A stretch of 64,000 bases of DNA, from positions 1,860,001 to 1,924,000 of the forward strand of contig OZ257131.1 in assembly GCA_965278985.1 (NCBI GenBank), read 5' to 3'. Position 1 is the stretch's first letter; each line of letters starts with the position of its first letter. The DNA is from CAISIP01 sp965278985 (lineage in GTDB: Bacteria > Pseudomonadota > Gammaproteobacteria > Burkholderiales > Burkholderiaceae_C). Shown here in pieces: positions 1 through 12,162 of the stretch. The translations under genes and the position numbers were made by a program. The notes beneath the pieces are model-generated. The model was not told where the DNA came from. It saw only the letters and a program-made list of their open reading frames with translations, and searched no databases.

Positions 1-2
1 CG

Positions 3-159
3 GTGCCCAACCTGGTGCATCCGCCGGCAGGCTGCAGGTTCGCCGCGCGCTGCACACGGGCGCAGCCCGATTGCGAGACCCGCCCGCCCCGCCTGGCGCC
101 GCTGGGCGCGGGCCACGAGGTCGCCTGCTACCACCCCGTCCCCCTGCAGGAGCCGCAAC

Positions 160-167
<8 letters not shown>
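3..167 (+). CDS. Dipeptide/oligopeptide ABC transporter ATPase, C-terminal end (partial)
   Basis: The window opens inside this gene; only the last 54 codons are present. The visible tail has the oligopeptide_HPY motif of DppD/OppD ATPases: HPPAGC then RC then a Cys before the proline-rich stretch, and a final VACYHP. In such proteins the spaced cysteines are typical of the C-terminal extension. The stop codon overlaps the start of the following DppF-like gene by 8 bases, so the two are translationally coupled, as usual for dppD-dppF pairs. The family is clear, but the exact substrate (dipeptide, oligopeptide or glutathione-like) cannot be told. Confidence 0.8.
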
Positions 168-951
<784 letters not shown>

Positions 952-974
952 GGCCGCAGGCCCGGCCCCGACCC

Positions 975-2480
975 TCAGGGCCGCAACGCACGCTCCGGCG
1001 GGAGGTTCTTCCATGGGAGATCTGCCGGGTCGGCCGCCATCGGACCTGCGGCCTTGCCGATCAGCACATGCGAGGCGATGGCACCGAAGTCCGCGCGGAA
1101 ATGCACCGAGCTCTTGAGCACGATGATGCGCATCCGCTCGGGCACGATGCCGAGGAAGCGCAACAGCTCGCGGTCCAGCACCTGGACCTTCTGGCTCGCC
1201 ACGCCGATCAACACGCCGCCCACCTCCAGGCAGGCGCACAGGCCCAGCGTCACCTCGCCGCCCAGTGCCATCGGCCCGAGCAGCCGTACGCGGCCGTCGC
1301 TCAGTGCGCGCACACGCGCCTGCACCTGCACGGGTGCGTCGCTGACACCACCGATGCCGTCCGGCACGCTTTTGCCCAGCGACAGGGACAGCACGGCGCC
1401 CTCCCCGGCCGCATGCGCCGCAGCGGCAGCCTCGGGGTCGGCCAGCAGCCCGAAGGCCACCTGCGCGGGCCAGGTGCGGCCAGCATCGGACGCGAGCAGC
1501 GCATGCAGCAGCCCGGTGGTGTTGCCGTCCGCGCCCGCGCCGGGGTTGTCCTGCGTATCGGCGATCAACACAGGACCCTGGGCTTCTGCCTGGGCCAGGC
1601 GCATCGCCTCGGCCACGGCCTGCCGCGGCGGCAGCAGCTCCAGCCGCCACTGGGCGCGCGGCTGGTCGGCCATGGCGTGCAGCTGCTCCACTACGCGTCG
1701 CGCAGCCTCGCCGTGGCTCCAGATCACGGGCCCACACATCGGCACGTCGGCCGCGGGGAAGCCCATGGTGAAGCTGCTCATCGTGCCGTGTTCGCGGTCC
1801 AGCGCCAGCAGCGTGTCGTAGATGCGGCCGGCCGGCGGGATCAACGTGCACTGCGCGTTGAGCGGCAGCAGGAAGTCCAGCCGCAGCGCATGCGTGGGCT
1901 CGCGGCGGCCATGCTGCAGGCGCCGCCGCAGCAGCTCGGCCGCGAGGCCACCGGTGTCGGCATGGTCGATGTGCGGGTAGGTGCGGTAGGCGGCCATGGC
2001 GTCGGCCGCGGCGAGCATCGCCTCGGACACGTTGGCATGCAGGTCCAGGCTGGCCACGACCGGTACATCCTCACCCACGATGGCACGCACGCGCTGCAGC
2101 AGTTCGCCCTCGGGATCGTCGAGGTGCTCGGTGACCGCGGCGCCGTGCAGGTCGAGGTAGACCGCGTCCACGCCGCCGTTTTGCAGCGCGGCCCGCAGGT
2201 CCTCGGTGATCTCATCGGCGATGCGTTCGAAGGCCTCGCGCGTGACATGCGCACTGGGATTGGCACCCGCCCACACGGAGGGCAGCAGCGTCCACCCGCG
2301 CGCCTCGGCCACGGCAATGAAACCGCTCATGGGCACACCGCGTCCGCGATAACGTTCCAGCACCTCGGCGCCCCGCATGTAGGGCAACCAGCCGGAGCCG
2401 GCGGTGAAGGCAGACCAGTCGGCCTTCGTCGGCGCGAAGGTGTTGGTTTCGTGCTGGAAACCGGCGATGAAGACTCTCAC
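975..2480 (-). CDS. M81 family metallopeptidase (MlrC-like)
   Basis: A 501-residue protein of the MlrC/M81 family. MlrC itself is the zinc peptidase that degrades linearised microcystin, but most members have unknown substrates. Diagnostic features are the N-terminal HETNTF motif (about residues 10-15) and two likely metal-binding motifs, DLHGA (110-114) and SLDLHAN (144-150). I chose the GTG at 2480 because GAGG stands 7 bases before it and the family normally starts right at this beta strand; an upstream in-frame start at 2519 adds 13 uncharacteristic residues. It is convergent with the ABC ATPase genes and divergent from the DUF1177 gene. A role in hydrolysing an imported peptide is inferred from context. 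Confidence 0.85.
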   Translation of the reverse strand: MRVFIAGFQHETNTFAPTKADWSAFTAGSGWLPYMRGAEVLERYRGRGVPMSGFIAVAEARGWTLLPSVWAGANPSAHVTREAFERIADEITEDLRAALQNGGVDAVYLDLHGAAVTEHLDDPEGELLQRVRAIVGEDVPVVASLDLHANVSEAMLAAADAMAAYRTYPHIDHADTGGLAAELLRRRLQHGRREPTHALRLDFLLPLNAQCTLIPPAGRIYDTLLALDREHGTMSSFTMGFPAADVPMCGPVIWSHGEAARRVVEQLHAMADQPRAQWRLELLPPRQAVAEAMRLAQAEAQGPVLIADTQDNPGAGADGNTTGLLHALLASDAGRTWPAQVAFGLLADPEAAAAAHAAGEGAVLSLSLGKSVPDGIGGVSDAPVQVQARVRALSDGRVRLLGPMALGGEVTLGLCACLEVGGVLIGVASQKVQVLDRELLRFLGIVPERMRIIVLKSSVHFRADFGAIASHVLIGKAAGPMAADPADLPWKNLPPERALRP

Positions 2481-2620
2481 AACTTTTCCTCGGCAATGGA
2501 TGGCAGCGCCCCGGCGCATGCCGCCGGAATCATGGCCTGCATTGTCCCTGCGCGCGACGGTGTAACCCGCGCGCAGGCCCCCTTTTTCTCACCCTCACCC
2601 CCAGCTGGAGCAAACCTTCC

Positions 2621-3556
2621 ATGAGCCTCGTCCACACCCTGCGCGTGATCGAACAGATCGACACGCCGCGCGCCAGCGGCGCACGCCTGCAGGCGCTGTT
2701 CGCGCCCTATGCCGACCATGTGCAGACCACGGTCACGACCATCACCGGCCCGAAGGGCAAGACCGATTTCATTCGCGTCGTGGTCCCCGGCGCACGCGGC
2801 AAGCGCGCCGGTGGCACCGCCCCCACATTGGGCGTGGTGGGCCGGCTGGGCGGCGTGGGTGCACGCCCCAGCCGCATCGGCATGGTGTCGGACGCCGATG
2901 GCGCCACGGCAGCCCTGGCGGCTGCGCTGCAGCTCGCGCACATGCATGCCGAAGGCGACGTGCTGCAGGGCGACGTGGTGCTGGGCACCCACATCTGCCC
3001 CGACGCACCCACGCGGCCGCACCATCCGGTGGACTTCATGGACTCGCCCATGGACATGGAGACCCTCAACGCGCAGGAGATCACGCCCGACATGGATGCC
3101 GTGTTGTCCATCGACACCACCAAGGGCAACCGCGTCATCAACCACAAGGGCTTCGCGATCTCGCCCACCGTCAAGCAGGGCTACATCCTGCGCGTGTCCG
3201 AGGACCTGCTGCGCATCATGGAGATGACGACCGGCCTGCCGGCCGCGACCTTCCCCATCACGGTGCAGGACATCACACCCTACGGCAACGGCCTGCACCA
3301 CCTCAACAGCATCCTGCAACCCGCGGTGGCGACCGCGGCGCCTGTGGTGGGCGTGGCCATCACCACGGTGAGCGTGGTGCCGGGCTGCGGCACCGGAGCC
3401 AGCCACGAGGTGGACATCGCGGCGGCAGCGCGTTTCGCGGTGGAGGTGGCCAAGGAATTCACGCAGGGCAGCTGCCACTTCCATGACGCCGACGAGTACA
3501 CGCGCCTGCTGGCGCTGTACGGGTCGATGGCCCACCTGCAGGGCCCGGGCCGCTGA
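2621..3556 (+). CDS. DUF1177 family protein
   Basis: A 311-residue protein that I recognise from memory as the DUF1177 family, whose biochemical role is unknown. Highly patterned segments include GRLGGVGARP, SDADGA, THICPDAPTRPHHPV, a central IDTTKGNRVINHKGF and a C-terminal GCGTGASHEVDIA. The many His, Asp and Cys residues in conserved-looking blocks suggest a metal-dependent enzyme, but that is inference. No signal peptide or membrane segment is visible. GGAG lies about 10 bases before the ATG. It is divergent from the M81 peptidase gene (140-base gap), which fits a shared control region. Confidence 0.7.
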   Translation: MSLVHTLRVIEQIDTPRASGARLQALFAPYADHVQTTVTTITGPKGKTDFIRVVVPGARGKRAGGTAPTLGVVGRLGGVGARPSRIGMVSDADGATAALAAALQLAHMHAEGDVLQGDVVLGTHICPDAPTRPHHPVDFMDSPMDMETLNAQEITPDMDAVLSIDTTKGNRVINHKGFAISPTVKQGYILRVSEDLLRIMEMTTGLPAATFPITVQDITPYGNGLHHLNSILQPAVATAAPVVGVAITTVSVVPGCGTGASHEVDIAAAARFAVEVAKEFTQGSCHFHDADEYTRLLALYGSMAHLQGPGR

Positions 3557-3586
3557 ACCACCGCGGCGCTGGCCGCCGCCGCAGGG

Positions 3587-4840
3587 TCAGCGCGGAACGG
3601 GTGCCAGCGTGCTGCGTGGCGCGCCGGTGCGCTGGCCCACGCCCACTGCGAAGCCCACTGCCACCAGCGTGGACAGCGCCGCGAAGAAGAAGGTCGCCTG
3701 GTACCAGCCGTGGTCCATGCACAGGCCCAGGATGAGCGGGGAGATCGCCAGGCCCACATCCATGCCCGAATACACCATGCCGTAGACGCGGCCGGTAGCA
3801 CCGGCCGGCGTGGCGCGCTTGATCATCATGTCGCGCGAGGGCCCGCCCAGGCCGATGGCCAGGCCCGCGGCAGCCAGCACCACCATCGTGCCCACGCCGC
3901 GGAACATGCCCAGGCCACACAGCAGCAGCAGGCATGCCGCGGCGCCCATGCACAGCGCCACCACGCGGTCGCTGTCCGGCGTGCGCGCTGCCACCACGCC
4001 ACCGGCCAACATGCCAGCCGCGCCGCACAGCATGTAGACCGTGAGGTTGGCCGTGGCCGTCTCGAAGGAGATGCCGTGCAGCGTCCCCAGCAGCGACACC
4101 GAGAAGCTCTGCACCAGCGCACCCACGGTGGTGGAGAAAAGGAAAAACCCGAAGCAGCACCACACCACCGGCAGGCGCAGGAACGCGAGATCACCCCCCT
4201 GCCGGGAGGCTGCGGCAGGACCTTGCGGCTGCGCCACCACGGTGGTGCGGATGTGGTCGCGGTGCAGCACCAGCAGCACCAGGATGCCAAGGTACAGCAC
4301 CGCCGCCGCCCCATACGCGGCGCGCCAGTGCCACAGGCTGCTGAGCGTGGCGAAGAACACCGGCGCAGCGGCCCAGCCGAGGTTGCCCGTCACCCCATGC
4401 ACGCTGAAGGCGTAGCCCAGCCGCGCCGGGGAGACGCGCTGGTTCATGATGGTGAAGTCCACGGGGTGGAAGGGGCTGTTGCCCAGGCCCAGCAGAGCCG
4501 CAACGAACAGCAGCGCGGCATACGAGCCCGCAGCGGAGGCCACGAGGCACGCCACGGCAAAGGTCGCCAGCGAGCCGAACATCACCGGCCGGGCGCCCCA
4601 GCGGTCGACCAGGAAACCCGCGCTCGCCTGGCCCACGCCGGAGACCACGAAGAACATCGACATGAGCAGCCCGAGCTGCGCATAACTCAGGCCGAACTCG
4701 CGGATGAACACCGGGAACATCACCGGCAGGATGAGCTGCGAGAAATGCGAGCTGGCATGGGCCACGCCCACCAGCCCGATCACTTTGGCATCGTCGCGCA
4801 GCGAGGCCGGCGAGGCGCCATGGGGTTCAGAGGGTTGCAT
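3587..4840 (-). CDS. MFS transporter, fosmidomycin-resistance (Fsr)-like
   Basis: A 417-residue inner-membrane protein with about 12 hydrophobic segments. The N-terminal half (HASSHFSQLILPVMFP, FGLSYAQLGLL, then DRWGARP in the loop between helices 2 and 3) is characteristic of the fosmidomycin-resistance branch of the major facilitator superfamily. The start is placed at the ATG at 4840; open frame further upstream overlaps the divergent regulator and codes for a basic, unlikely N-terminus. It is divergent from an AraC-type regulator gene with a 92-base gap, a common arrangement for a regulator and the exporter it controls. The substrate is unknown. Confidence 0.82.
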   Translation of the reverse strand: MQPSEPHGASPASLRDDAKVIGLVGVAHASSHFSQLILPVMFPVFIREFGLSYAQLGLLMSMFFVVSGVGQASAGFLVDRWGARPVMFGSLATFAVACLVASAAGSYAALLFVAALLGLGNSPFHPVDFTIMNQRVSPARLGYAFSVHGVTGNLGWAAAPVFFATLSSLWHWRAAYGAAAVLYLGILVLLVLHRDHIRTTVVAQPQGPAAASRQGGDLAFLRLPVVWCCFGFFLFSTTVGALVQSFSVSLLGTLHGISFETATANLTVYMLCGAAGMLAGGVVAARTPDSDRVVALCMGAAACLLLLCGLGMFRGVGTMVVLAAAGLAIGLGGPSRDMMIKRATPAGATGRVYGMVYSGMDVGLAISPLILGLCMDHGWYQATFFFAALSTLVAVGFAVGVGQRTGAPRSTLAPVPR

Positions 4841-4876
4841 CCCCTGATGGTAGATTTGGGGCTGCGCGTCGCAAAC

Positions 4877-4899
4877 CGACACAACGCCAATGTTTGTCG
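4877..4899. promoter_or_regulatory. Imperfect inverted repeat between MFS and AraC genes (candidate operator)
   Basis: CGACACAAC (4877-4885) and GTTTGTCG (4892-4899) form arms that match apart from a one-base bulge, in the middle of the 92-base divergent intergenic region. The site is placed to control both genes. AraC-type proteins more often bind direct repeats, so the assignment is tentative. Confidence 0.3.
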
Positions 4900-4932
4900 A
4901 TTTTCGGCCAAACGCGCCAATCCAGTGCATCC

Positions 4933-5751
4933 ATGCTTCCACGCCCGCGCTTGCGCACCTCCGCAGTGCCCCTCGGCAACAGCGACGCCGTGGCCCCCAC
5001 ACCCCGGCGGCCCGTGCGCACACGCGCCCGCGAGCTGGCAGCCGACGCCCATCTGGAGCCGCACCACCACCCGTTTGCGCAGGTCGCCTACTGCGCGCGG
5101 GGCGTGATCCGGGTCACGGTGGAGTTGCAAGGCGCGCAGACCACCTACATCCTGCCACCCTCGCGCGCGGTGTGGGTGCCGCCGGGTGCCGTGCATGCGG
5201 TGGCCGTGATGGAGCGCGCCAGCATCCGCACGCTGTACCTCGACCCGGGGGTGACACCGGAGGGCTGGCGCGATTGCCGCGTGCTGCGCGTGTCACCGCT
5301 GCTGCGAGAACTGATCCACAGCATGGAAGATGTTCATGCAGGTGCGCGGGAAGACCTGCTGATGCGCCTGGCAATCGACGAAATCACCCAGGCCGACACG
5401 CAGGCCCTGGGGCTGACGCTGCCCCGCGACAAGCGCCTGCGCCACCTCTGCGAGGCGATCCTGCGGTCTCCAGGCGAACACGCAACGCTGGCCGATTGGG
5501 CCCGCAATGTGGGGGCCAGCGAACGCACGGTGGCGCGGCTGTTCCGCACCGAGCTCGGGACGACTTACCAGGAATGGCGCCAGCAGGCCGTGCTGGCCCA
5601 TGCGCTGCAGCTGCTGGCGCGCGGCATATCCGTGGGGCAGGTGTGTGCGGCCACGGGCTACCGCAGCCAGAGTGCGTTCTCGGCCATGTTCAAGTCTGCG
5701 ATGGGACAGTCGCCACGCGCCTTCACGGCACGCACCGACGGGCCAGGCTGA
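4933..5751 (+). CDS. AraC-family transcriptional regulator with N-terminal cupin
   Basis: A 272-residue DNA-binding regulator. Residues about 40-100 form a cupin-like sensor region (HHHPFAQVAYCARGVIRV, then WVPPGAVHAV). The C-terminal about 100 residues contain the two helix-turn-helix units of AraC proteins, including LADWARNVGASERTVARLFRTE and the GYRSQSAFSAMFKSAMG motif. I prefer the ATG at 4933; an in-frame TTG at 4894 would extend it by 13 residues into the operator-like region. It is divergent from the MFS exporter gene, so it probably regulates that gene in response to the exported compound. The effector is unknown. Confidence 0.85.
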   Translation: MLPRPRLRTSAVPLGNSDAVAPTPRRPVRTRARELAADAHLEPHHHPFAQVAYCARGVIRVTVELQGAQTTYILPPSRAVWVPPGAVHAVAVMERASIRTLYLDPGVTPEGWRDCRVLRVSPLLRELIHSMEDVHAGAREDLLMRLAIDEITQADTQALGLTLPRDKRLRHLCEAILRSPGEHATLADWARNVGASERTVARLFRTELGTTYQEWRQQAVLAHALQLLARGISVGQVCAATGYRSQSAFSAMFKSAMGQSPRAFTARTDGPG

Positions 5752-5760
5752 GCGAGACGC

Positions 5761-6078
5761 TCAGCCCGCGCGGGGCGGCTTGACCTCGACGTCGGTCACG
5801 TCGAGCATACGCACCGGGCGTGTGGGGTCCCCGCTGCGCCGGGTATCCGCAGCGGGAGGCACGCCCGCTGCCCCACGGCGGTACATGCGGGTGAAGCCCG
5901 TGCGCGGGTCCACGCGCATCACGAAAGGGGAAATAGCCTGGCCCGTGATGCGCGCCCACAGGCTGCGCAGTCCCCAGATCACCAGCAGCAGCAGCGTCAC
6001 CATCAAAAGGCTCGCCGCAAACAGAAGCCCCGCTGCCACCATCACCACACGCACCAGAAAATTGAAAACCGTCTGCAT
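5761..6078 (-). CDS. Small membrane protein of unknown function
   Basis: A 105-residue protein with a long hydrophobic N-terminal stretch (about residues 5-40, enough for one or two membrane helices), followed by a basic, polar tail that is probably cytoplasmic. I do not recognise the family. The ATG at 6078 is preceded by GAGG at 6-base spacing; an in-frame TTG four codons upstream overlaps that site and is less likely. It is convergent with the AraC gene, 9 bases apart. Base composition matches the neighbours. Confidence 0.6.
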   Translation of the reverse strand: MQTVFNFLVRVVMVAAGLLFAASLLMVTLLLLVIWGLRSLWARITGQAISPFVMRVDPRTGFTRMYRRGAAGVPPAADTRRSGDPTRPVRMLDVTDVEVKPPRAG

Positions 6079-6346
6079 TCCATTCCTCAAAAGCCGATCC
6101 TACGCTGCACAACAGATCGGGGCTCGCATGGCACGCTCAACCCCACGCAATACCTCAGGGTTCGTGCACATGCACAACAAAAAAGGTCCCCGCTGTTTCG
6201 AAACGAGCCGTTGAAATGTGGTTCAAAGCGTGAGAGGCACGCGACTTAGGCGTCTTGCATGGCGCTTCACGCATGCATGGGGGGTAACCAAAGAAGGGCA
6301 AGCATTCCAAAATGGTGCGGCGTCGAATTCAACCCAGAGCCTTCCC

Positions 6347-7315
6347 ATGCAACATTCCTTTTCTCTCCGCAAAGCAATGGGGGCCCTGGCCCTTTTGGCG
6401 GCAAGTGGCCTCGCGGGCGCACAGCCCACCCTGGGCGCCGAATTCAGCCTTGACTACGACGTCTACAACCTGGGCGCCGTGACCAACGTCCCAGCCAGGT
6501 ACGGTGGCCTCACCTTCCTGAATGCGAGCACCCTGTTGCTCGGTGGCGAGGCGAATGGGGTCGGGGGCGCCGTCTACGCTGCCACGGTGTTGCGCGATGC
6601 GACTGGGCACGTGAGCAGCATCGGCCCCGCCAAGCTGTACGCGAGCGCGCCCCAGATCGACGGCGGGCTGACCTTCGGCCCGGGCGGGGTGCTCCTCTTC
6701 TCCGGGTATCCAGGCAACACCATCGGACAGCTGCTGCCCAACAGCACGGTGCCAGACGTGGTCACTGCGGTCGGCAACAACCGCGTCACGGGGTCGCTGG
6801 GATCCCTGCTCTTCGTACCGGAAGGCTACGCGGGCGCCGGGCAGCTCAAGGTCCTCTCCTACAACACCGGCAACTGGCAGACCTTGCCGTACTCGGTGAC
6901 GAATGACGGGACGCTGAGCTTCGGCGAGGCAAGTGCGCCCATCCCCATCGGCGGTGGACCGGAAGGGGCGGCCTACGTGCCGCTAGGCTCCACCGGCTTC
7001 GGCAGTCCGAGCGTGCTGGTGTCCGAATACGGCATGGGCCGGGTGGTGGCCTACGAGGTGGACGGCAGTGGCGACCCGATCGTGTCCACGCGCCGCGTGC
7101 TGCTCACAGGGCTCAGCGGTGCAGAGGGTGCTGCCATCGACCCCGCCACAGGGGATTTCTTCTTCTCCACCTTTGGCTCAGGCAACCAGGTCGTGCGCGT
7201 GTCGGGATTCGCGGCGCCGGTGCCGGAGCCGGAGGGCTGGGCAATGCTCATTGCGGGACTGGCCTGCGTGGGTGCCATCGCGCGGCGCCGGCGCACAGCC
7301 TCACCTGCGCGCTGA
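6347..7315 (+). CDS. PEP-CTERM sorting-domain exported protein
   Basis: A 322-residue exported protein. The N-terminus is a classical signal peptide (basic start, hydrophobic core GALALLAASGLAGA, cleavage near AQ-PT). The C-terminus, about residues 292-316, is a PEP-CTERM tripartite signal: VPEPEGW, a hydrophobic helix, then RRRR. In known systems this is processed by exosortase (EpsH/XrtA) during export to the surface matrix. The body is rich in Gly, Thr and short beta-strand repeats (for example GGLTF...LLLGG and GGLTFGPGGVLLFSG), suggestive of a beta-propeller. The ATG at 6347 directly precedes the signal peptide. No exosortase gene lies in the window. Confidence 0.8.
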   Translation: MQHSFSLRKAMGALALLAASGLAGAQPTLGAEFSLDYDVYNLGAVTNVPARYGGLTFLNASTLLLGGEANGVGGAVYAATVLRDATGHVSSIGPAKLYASAPQIDGGLTFGPGGVLLFSGYPGNTIGQLLPNSTVPDVVTAVGNNRVTGSLGSLLFVPEGYAGAGQLKVLSYNTGNWQTLPYSVTNDGTLSFGEASAPIPIGGGPEGAAYVPLGSTGFGSPSVLVSEYGMGRVVAYEVDGSGDPIVSTRRVLLTGLSGAEGAAIDPATGDFFFSTFGSGNQVVRVSGFAAPVPEPEGWAMLIAGLACVGAIARRRRTASPAR

Positions 7316-7343
7316 CCGCTTGAGCGATCTGTTCAGCACCCAT

Positions 7344-7370
7344 ACAAAGGGCGCCATCGGCGCTCTTTGT
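7344..7370. terminator. Bidirectional hairpin terminator between PEP-CTERM gene and clpB
   Basis: ACAAAGGGCGCC (7344-7355) and GGCGCTCTTTGT (7359-7370) form a 12-base-pair stem with one wobble position and a 3-base loop. The A/T-rich stem base on both sides (CTTTGT read in either direction) supplies a short U-tract for both strands. It lies between the ends of two convergent genes, the expected position for a shared terminator. Confidence 0.75.
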
Positions 7371-7389
7371 CATGCGATGCCGTACAGGC

Positions 7390-9990
<2,601 letters not shown>

Positions 9991-10023
9991 GGTGGTCCGG
10001 GAGAGAAAGTTCGATTGCCAAGC

Positions 10024-10051
10024 ACGTGGGGCCCGATCTCCCCATTTCAAG
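10024..10051 (-). promoter_or_regulatory. Sigma-32 (RpoH) heat-shock promoter of clpB
   Basis: Read on the minus strand, CTTGAAA (10045-10051) is followed after 13 bases by CCCCACGT (10024-10031). This is close to the established RpoH consensus CTTGAAA, 11-16 bases, CCCCATNT, and ends 33 bases before the clpB start codon. Both the position and the regulated gene agree with heat-shock control. Confidence 0.85.
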
Positions 10052-10337
10052 CGAGGCTGCCGCCCGCTTCGGACAGTGGCCTGGCCTGGCGCAACAAAGG
10101 CCTGATTCCATGGGTTGGAGCCATCGATGCGGCCGCGGACCCGGCACAGGCCTTGTACCGATCCACAGGACTTCATCAGTAAGCGGGAGTTGTCGCCGTC
10201 CACCACGTTCCATGGCCCATGGCGAACCCAAAAAATGGGGCGGCCTGCCCACAGCCTGGCCGACATGCCGAACGATGGGCCAGGCAACTGCCCTTCAACC
10301 CGCTGGCCGGCCCCCTCACCACACCACCTTCATCGCC
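10052..10337. other. Intergenic region upstream of the lipoprotein gene; nothing further recognised
   Basis: This divergent gap lies between the clpB heat-shock promoter and the lipoprotein start codon. The lipoprotein reading frame stays open through it, but the encoded residues lack any family or export signal and precede the clear signal peptide, so I treat it as non-coding. I see no convincing sigma-70 promoter, hairpin or repeat. Confidence 0.5.
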
Positions 10338-12104
10338 ATGACAACACACATCCTGACCCGCTCTGCCCTCGGACTTGCCGTTCTCGCACTGGCTGCCTGC
10401 GGAGGAGGCGGCGGAGATGGGGATGCGGCGCCCCCCGTGGTCCCGTCGCTGAGCCTCAGCGGCACCGCGGCCACTGGCGCTGCCCTGGCAGGCGCCAGCG
10501 TGGCGATCAAGTGCGCCACCGGCGCGGCCACCGCGACCACCGACGGAAACGGCACCTACGCGGTCACCGTCACCGGCGGAACCCTGCCCTGCCTGCTGCG
10601 GGCCACCAGCGCCGATGGCAGCACGGTGCTGCACTCCGTGGCCGAGGGAAGTGGCTCCAGCAGCACGCCGCTGGTCGCCAACATCACGCCCGTGACGGAA
10701 CTGGTGCTGGCGCGGATGCTGGCCAGTGCCGACACCTCCGGCGCCTTCGACACCTTCGACAACCCCACGCGCGAGCTGCTCAGCACCGCCAGGGCAGCGA
10801 GTGCCGTGGCAGCCCTCCAGACCGCGCTGACCCCGGTCGATCCCACCTTCGCCTCGATGGACCTGCTGCACGGAAGCTTCAAGGCCTCCACTGGCGATGG
10901 CGGCGACGCCACGGACCGGGCCATCGACGCCCTCGTGGCCCAAGTCACCGCCGCAGCGCCAGATGCCACCACCGCACCTGCACGGCTGCAGGCGCTGTTG
11001 ACGGTGCTCGCACAGGTTCCCGCCCCAGCCCTGCAGGCTGTGGCCAACCACTACCTGGCGCCACCCATCGCGGGCTGCCCCGCCTTGCGCAACGTGCTGT
11101 ACCGCTTCGTGGGCACCTACGGCGACGTATTCAAGGGATCGAACCTGAACTGGGCTTCTGGCTGGCTGAGCCTCACAACGAATGGCGGCACGACCGAAGC
11201 GATGACCGTGATATTCAACGGCACGCAAGCCTGTGAGTTCACGGCCCGCGGCCCCAACACCACGCTCGATGGCTATGCGTCATCGGCGGGGGTGGTGGTC
11301 CTGAAGGACCAGGGTGACAGCAATCGCAGTCCAAACTTGGGCGTGGGCTTCCCCGAACAAAAATTGAGCGTGTCCGACCTTGCCGGTACCTGGAACTTCG
11401 TAGGCTACGGTTTCAGGAGCGGCTACAACGCATTCAGGAATTCGCAGAGCGTCGTCACCTTCGATGCCCAAGGCACCATCACCGCGTCGCTCGACTGCCG
11501 TGGTACGGCGACGTCCAACGACCCTTGCATCTCCAGCCTGAGCCAGGACGCCGCCAACACCATCGTCGCGAATCCCGATGGCGGCTTCCTTGCAGTCGAT
11601 GGGCATGGCAAAGTGATGCCAGGGAACATCTTCGCTTTCCGCAACGCCACCGGCACGATGATGATGGTCATCACCGACCCGGACGGGGGCCTCTCGATCG
11701 GAACGCGGCAGGTTGCGGTGCCGCTGCCCAGCGCGGGGACCGTCACCAACTACCGCAATGTGGGCCTGAGCCAGACGCAGGGCATGGCAAGGCTGAACAT
11801 CAACACATCCACCTCCCAATACACTTTCCAGTCGGTCGATGCCGTCGCCAGCGCCGTGACGCGACAACGCATCCTCCTCAACGGCGCGCCGAACGGCCGC
11901 ATCGACATCAAGCAATACAACCAACCACGCACCGGCCTGCTCTTCAGCAGAGGCAGCAGCTACACGCTCAACGGCGTTGCAACCAACCAGTCCGACGCGT
12001 TGATGATGCCCATTCCGGGCATGGGCCTCGCGTTCGAGGTCCATCCCGGCGGTGCCACGGTACCCAGCAGCGATATGTTCCTGGGCGTCAGCATCGTGCA
12101 GTGA
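10338..12104 (+). CDS. Large putative lipoprotein of unknown function
   Basis: A 588-residue exported protein. It begins with a lipoprotein signal peptide whose lipobox LAAC places the lipidated cysteine at residue 21, followed by a Gly-rich tether. Residues about 40-120 (GTAATGAALAGASV...TTDGNGTYAVTV) resemble a carboxypeptidase-regulatory-like beta-sandwich. The rest is not recognised; it contains scattered cysteines and Gly/Asn-rich segments compatible with a surface beta structure. The ATG at 10338 is chosen because the signal peptide starts there. Similar large Gly-tethered lipoproteins are common in Comamonadaceae. It is probably in the outer membrane or periplasm. Confidence 0.7.
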   Translation: MTTHILTRSALGLAVLALAACGGGGGDGDAAPPVVPSLSLSGTAATGAALAGASVAIKCATGAATATTDGNGTYAVTVTGGTLPCLLRATSADGSTVLHSVAEGSGSSSTPLVANITPVTELVLARMLASADTSGAFDTFDNPTRELLSTARAASAVAALQTALTPVDPTFASMDLLHGSFKASTGDGGDATDRAIDALVAQVTAAAPDATTAPARLQALLTVLAQVPAPALQAVANHYLAPPIAGCPALRNVLYRFVGTYGDVFKGSNLNWASGWLSLTTNGGTTEAMTVIFNGTQACEFTARGPNTTLDGYASSAGVVVLKDQGDSNRSPNLGVGFPEQKLSVSDLAGTWNFVGYGFRSGYNAFRNSQSVVTFDAQGTITASLDCRGTATSNDPCISSLSQDAANTIVANPDGGFLAVDGHGKVMPGNIFAFRNATGTMMMVITDPDGGLSIGTRQVAVPLPSAGTVTNYRNVGLSQTQGMARLNINTSTSQYTFQSVDAVASAVTRQRILLNGAPNGRIDIKQYNQPRTGLLFSRGSSYTLNGVATNQSDALMMPIPGMGLAFEVHPGGATVPSSDMFLGVSIVQ

Positions 12105-12162
12105 TGCGGGCGCGTGCGCACGGCAGGCATCGACGCTGCCGCAGCGTGCATAGAATGGCCGC

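Noticed and set aside
6230..6260. A sigma-54 promoter before the PEP-CTERM gene
   Set aside because: GGCACG-like bases occur near 6235, but the -12 GC element is not at the required 10-base spacing.
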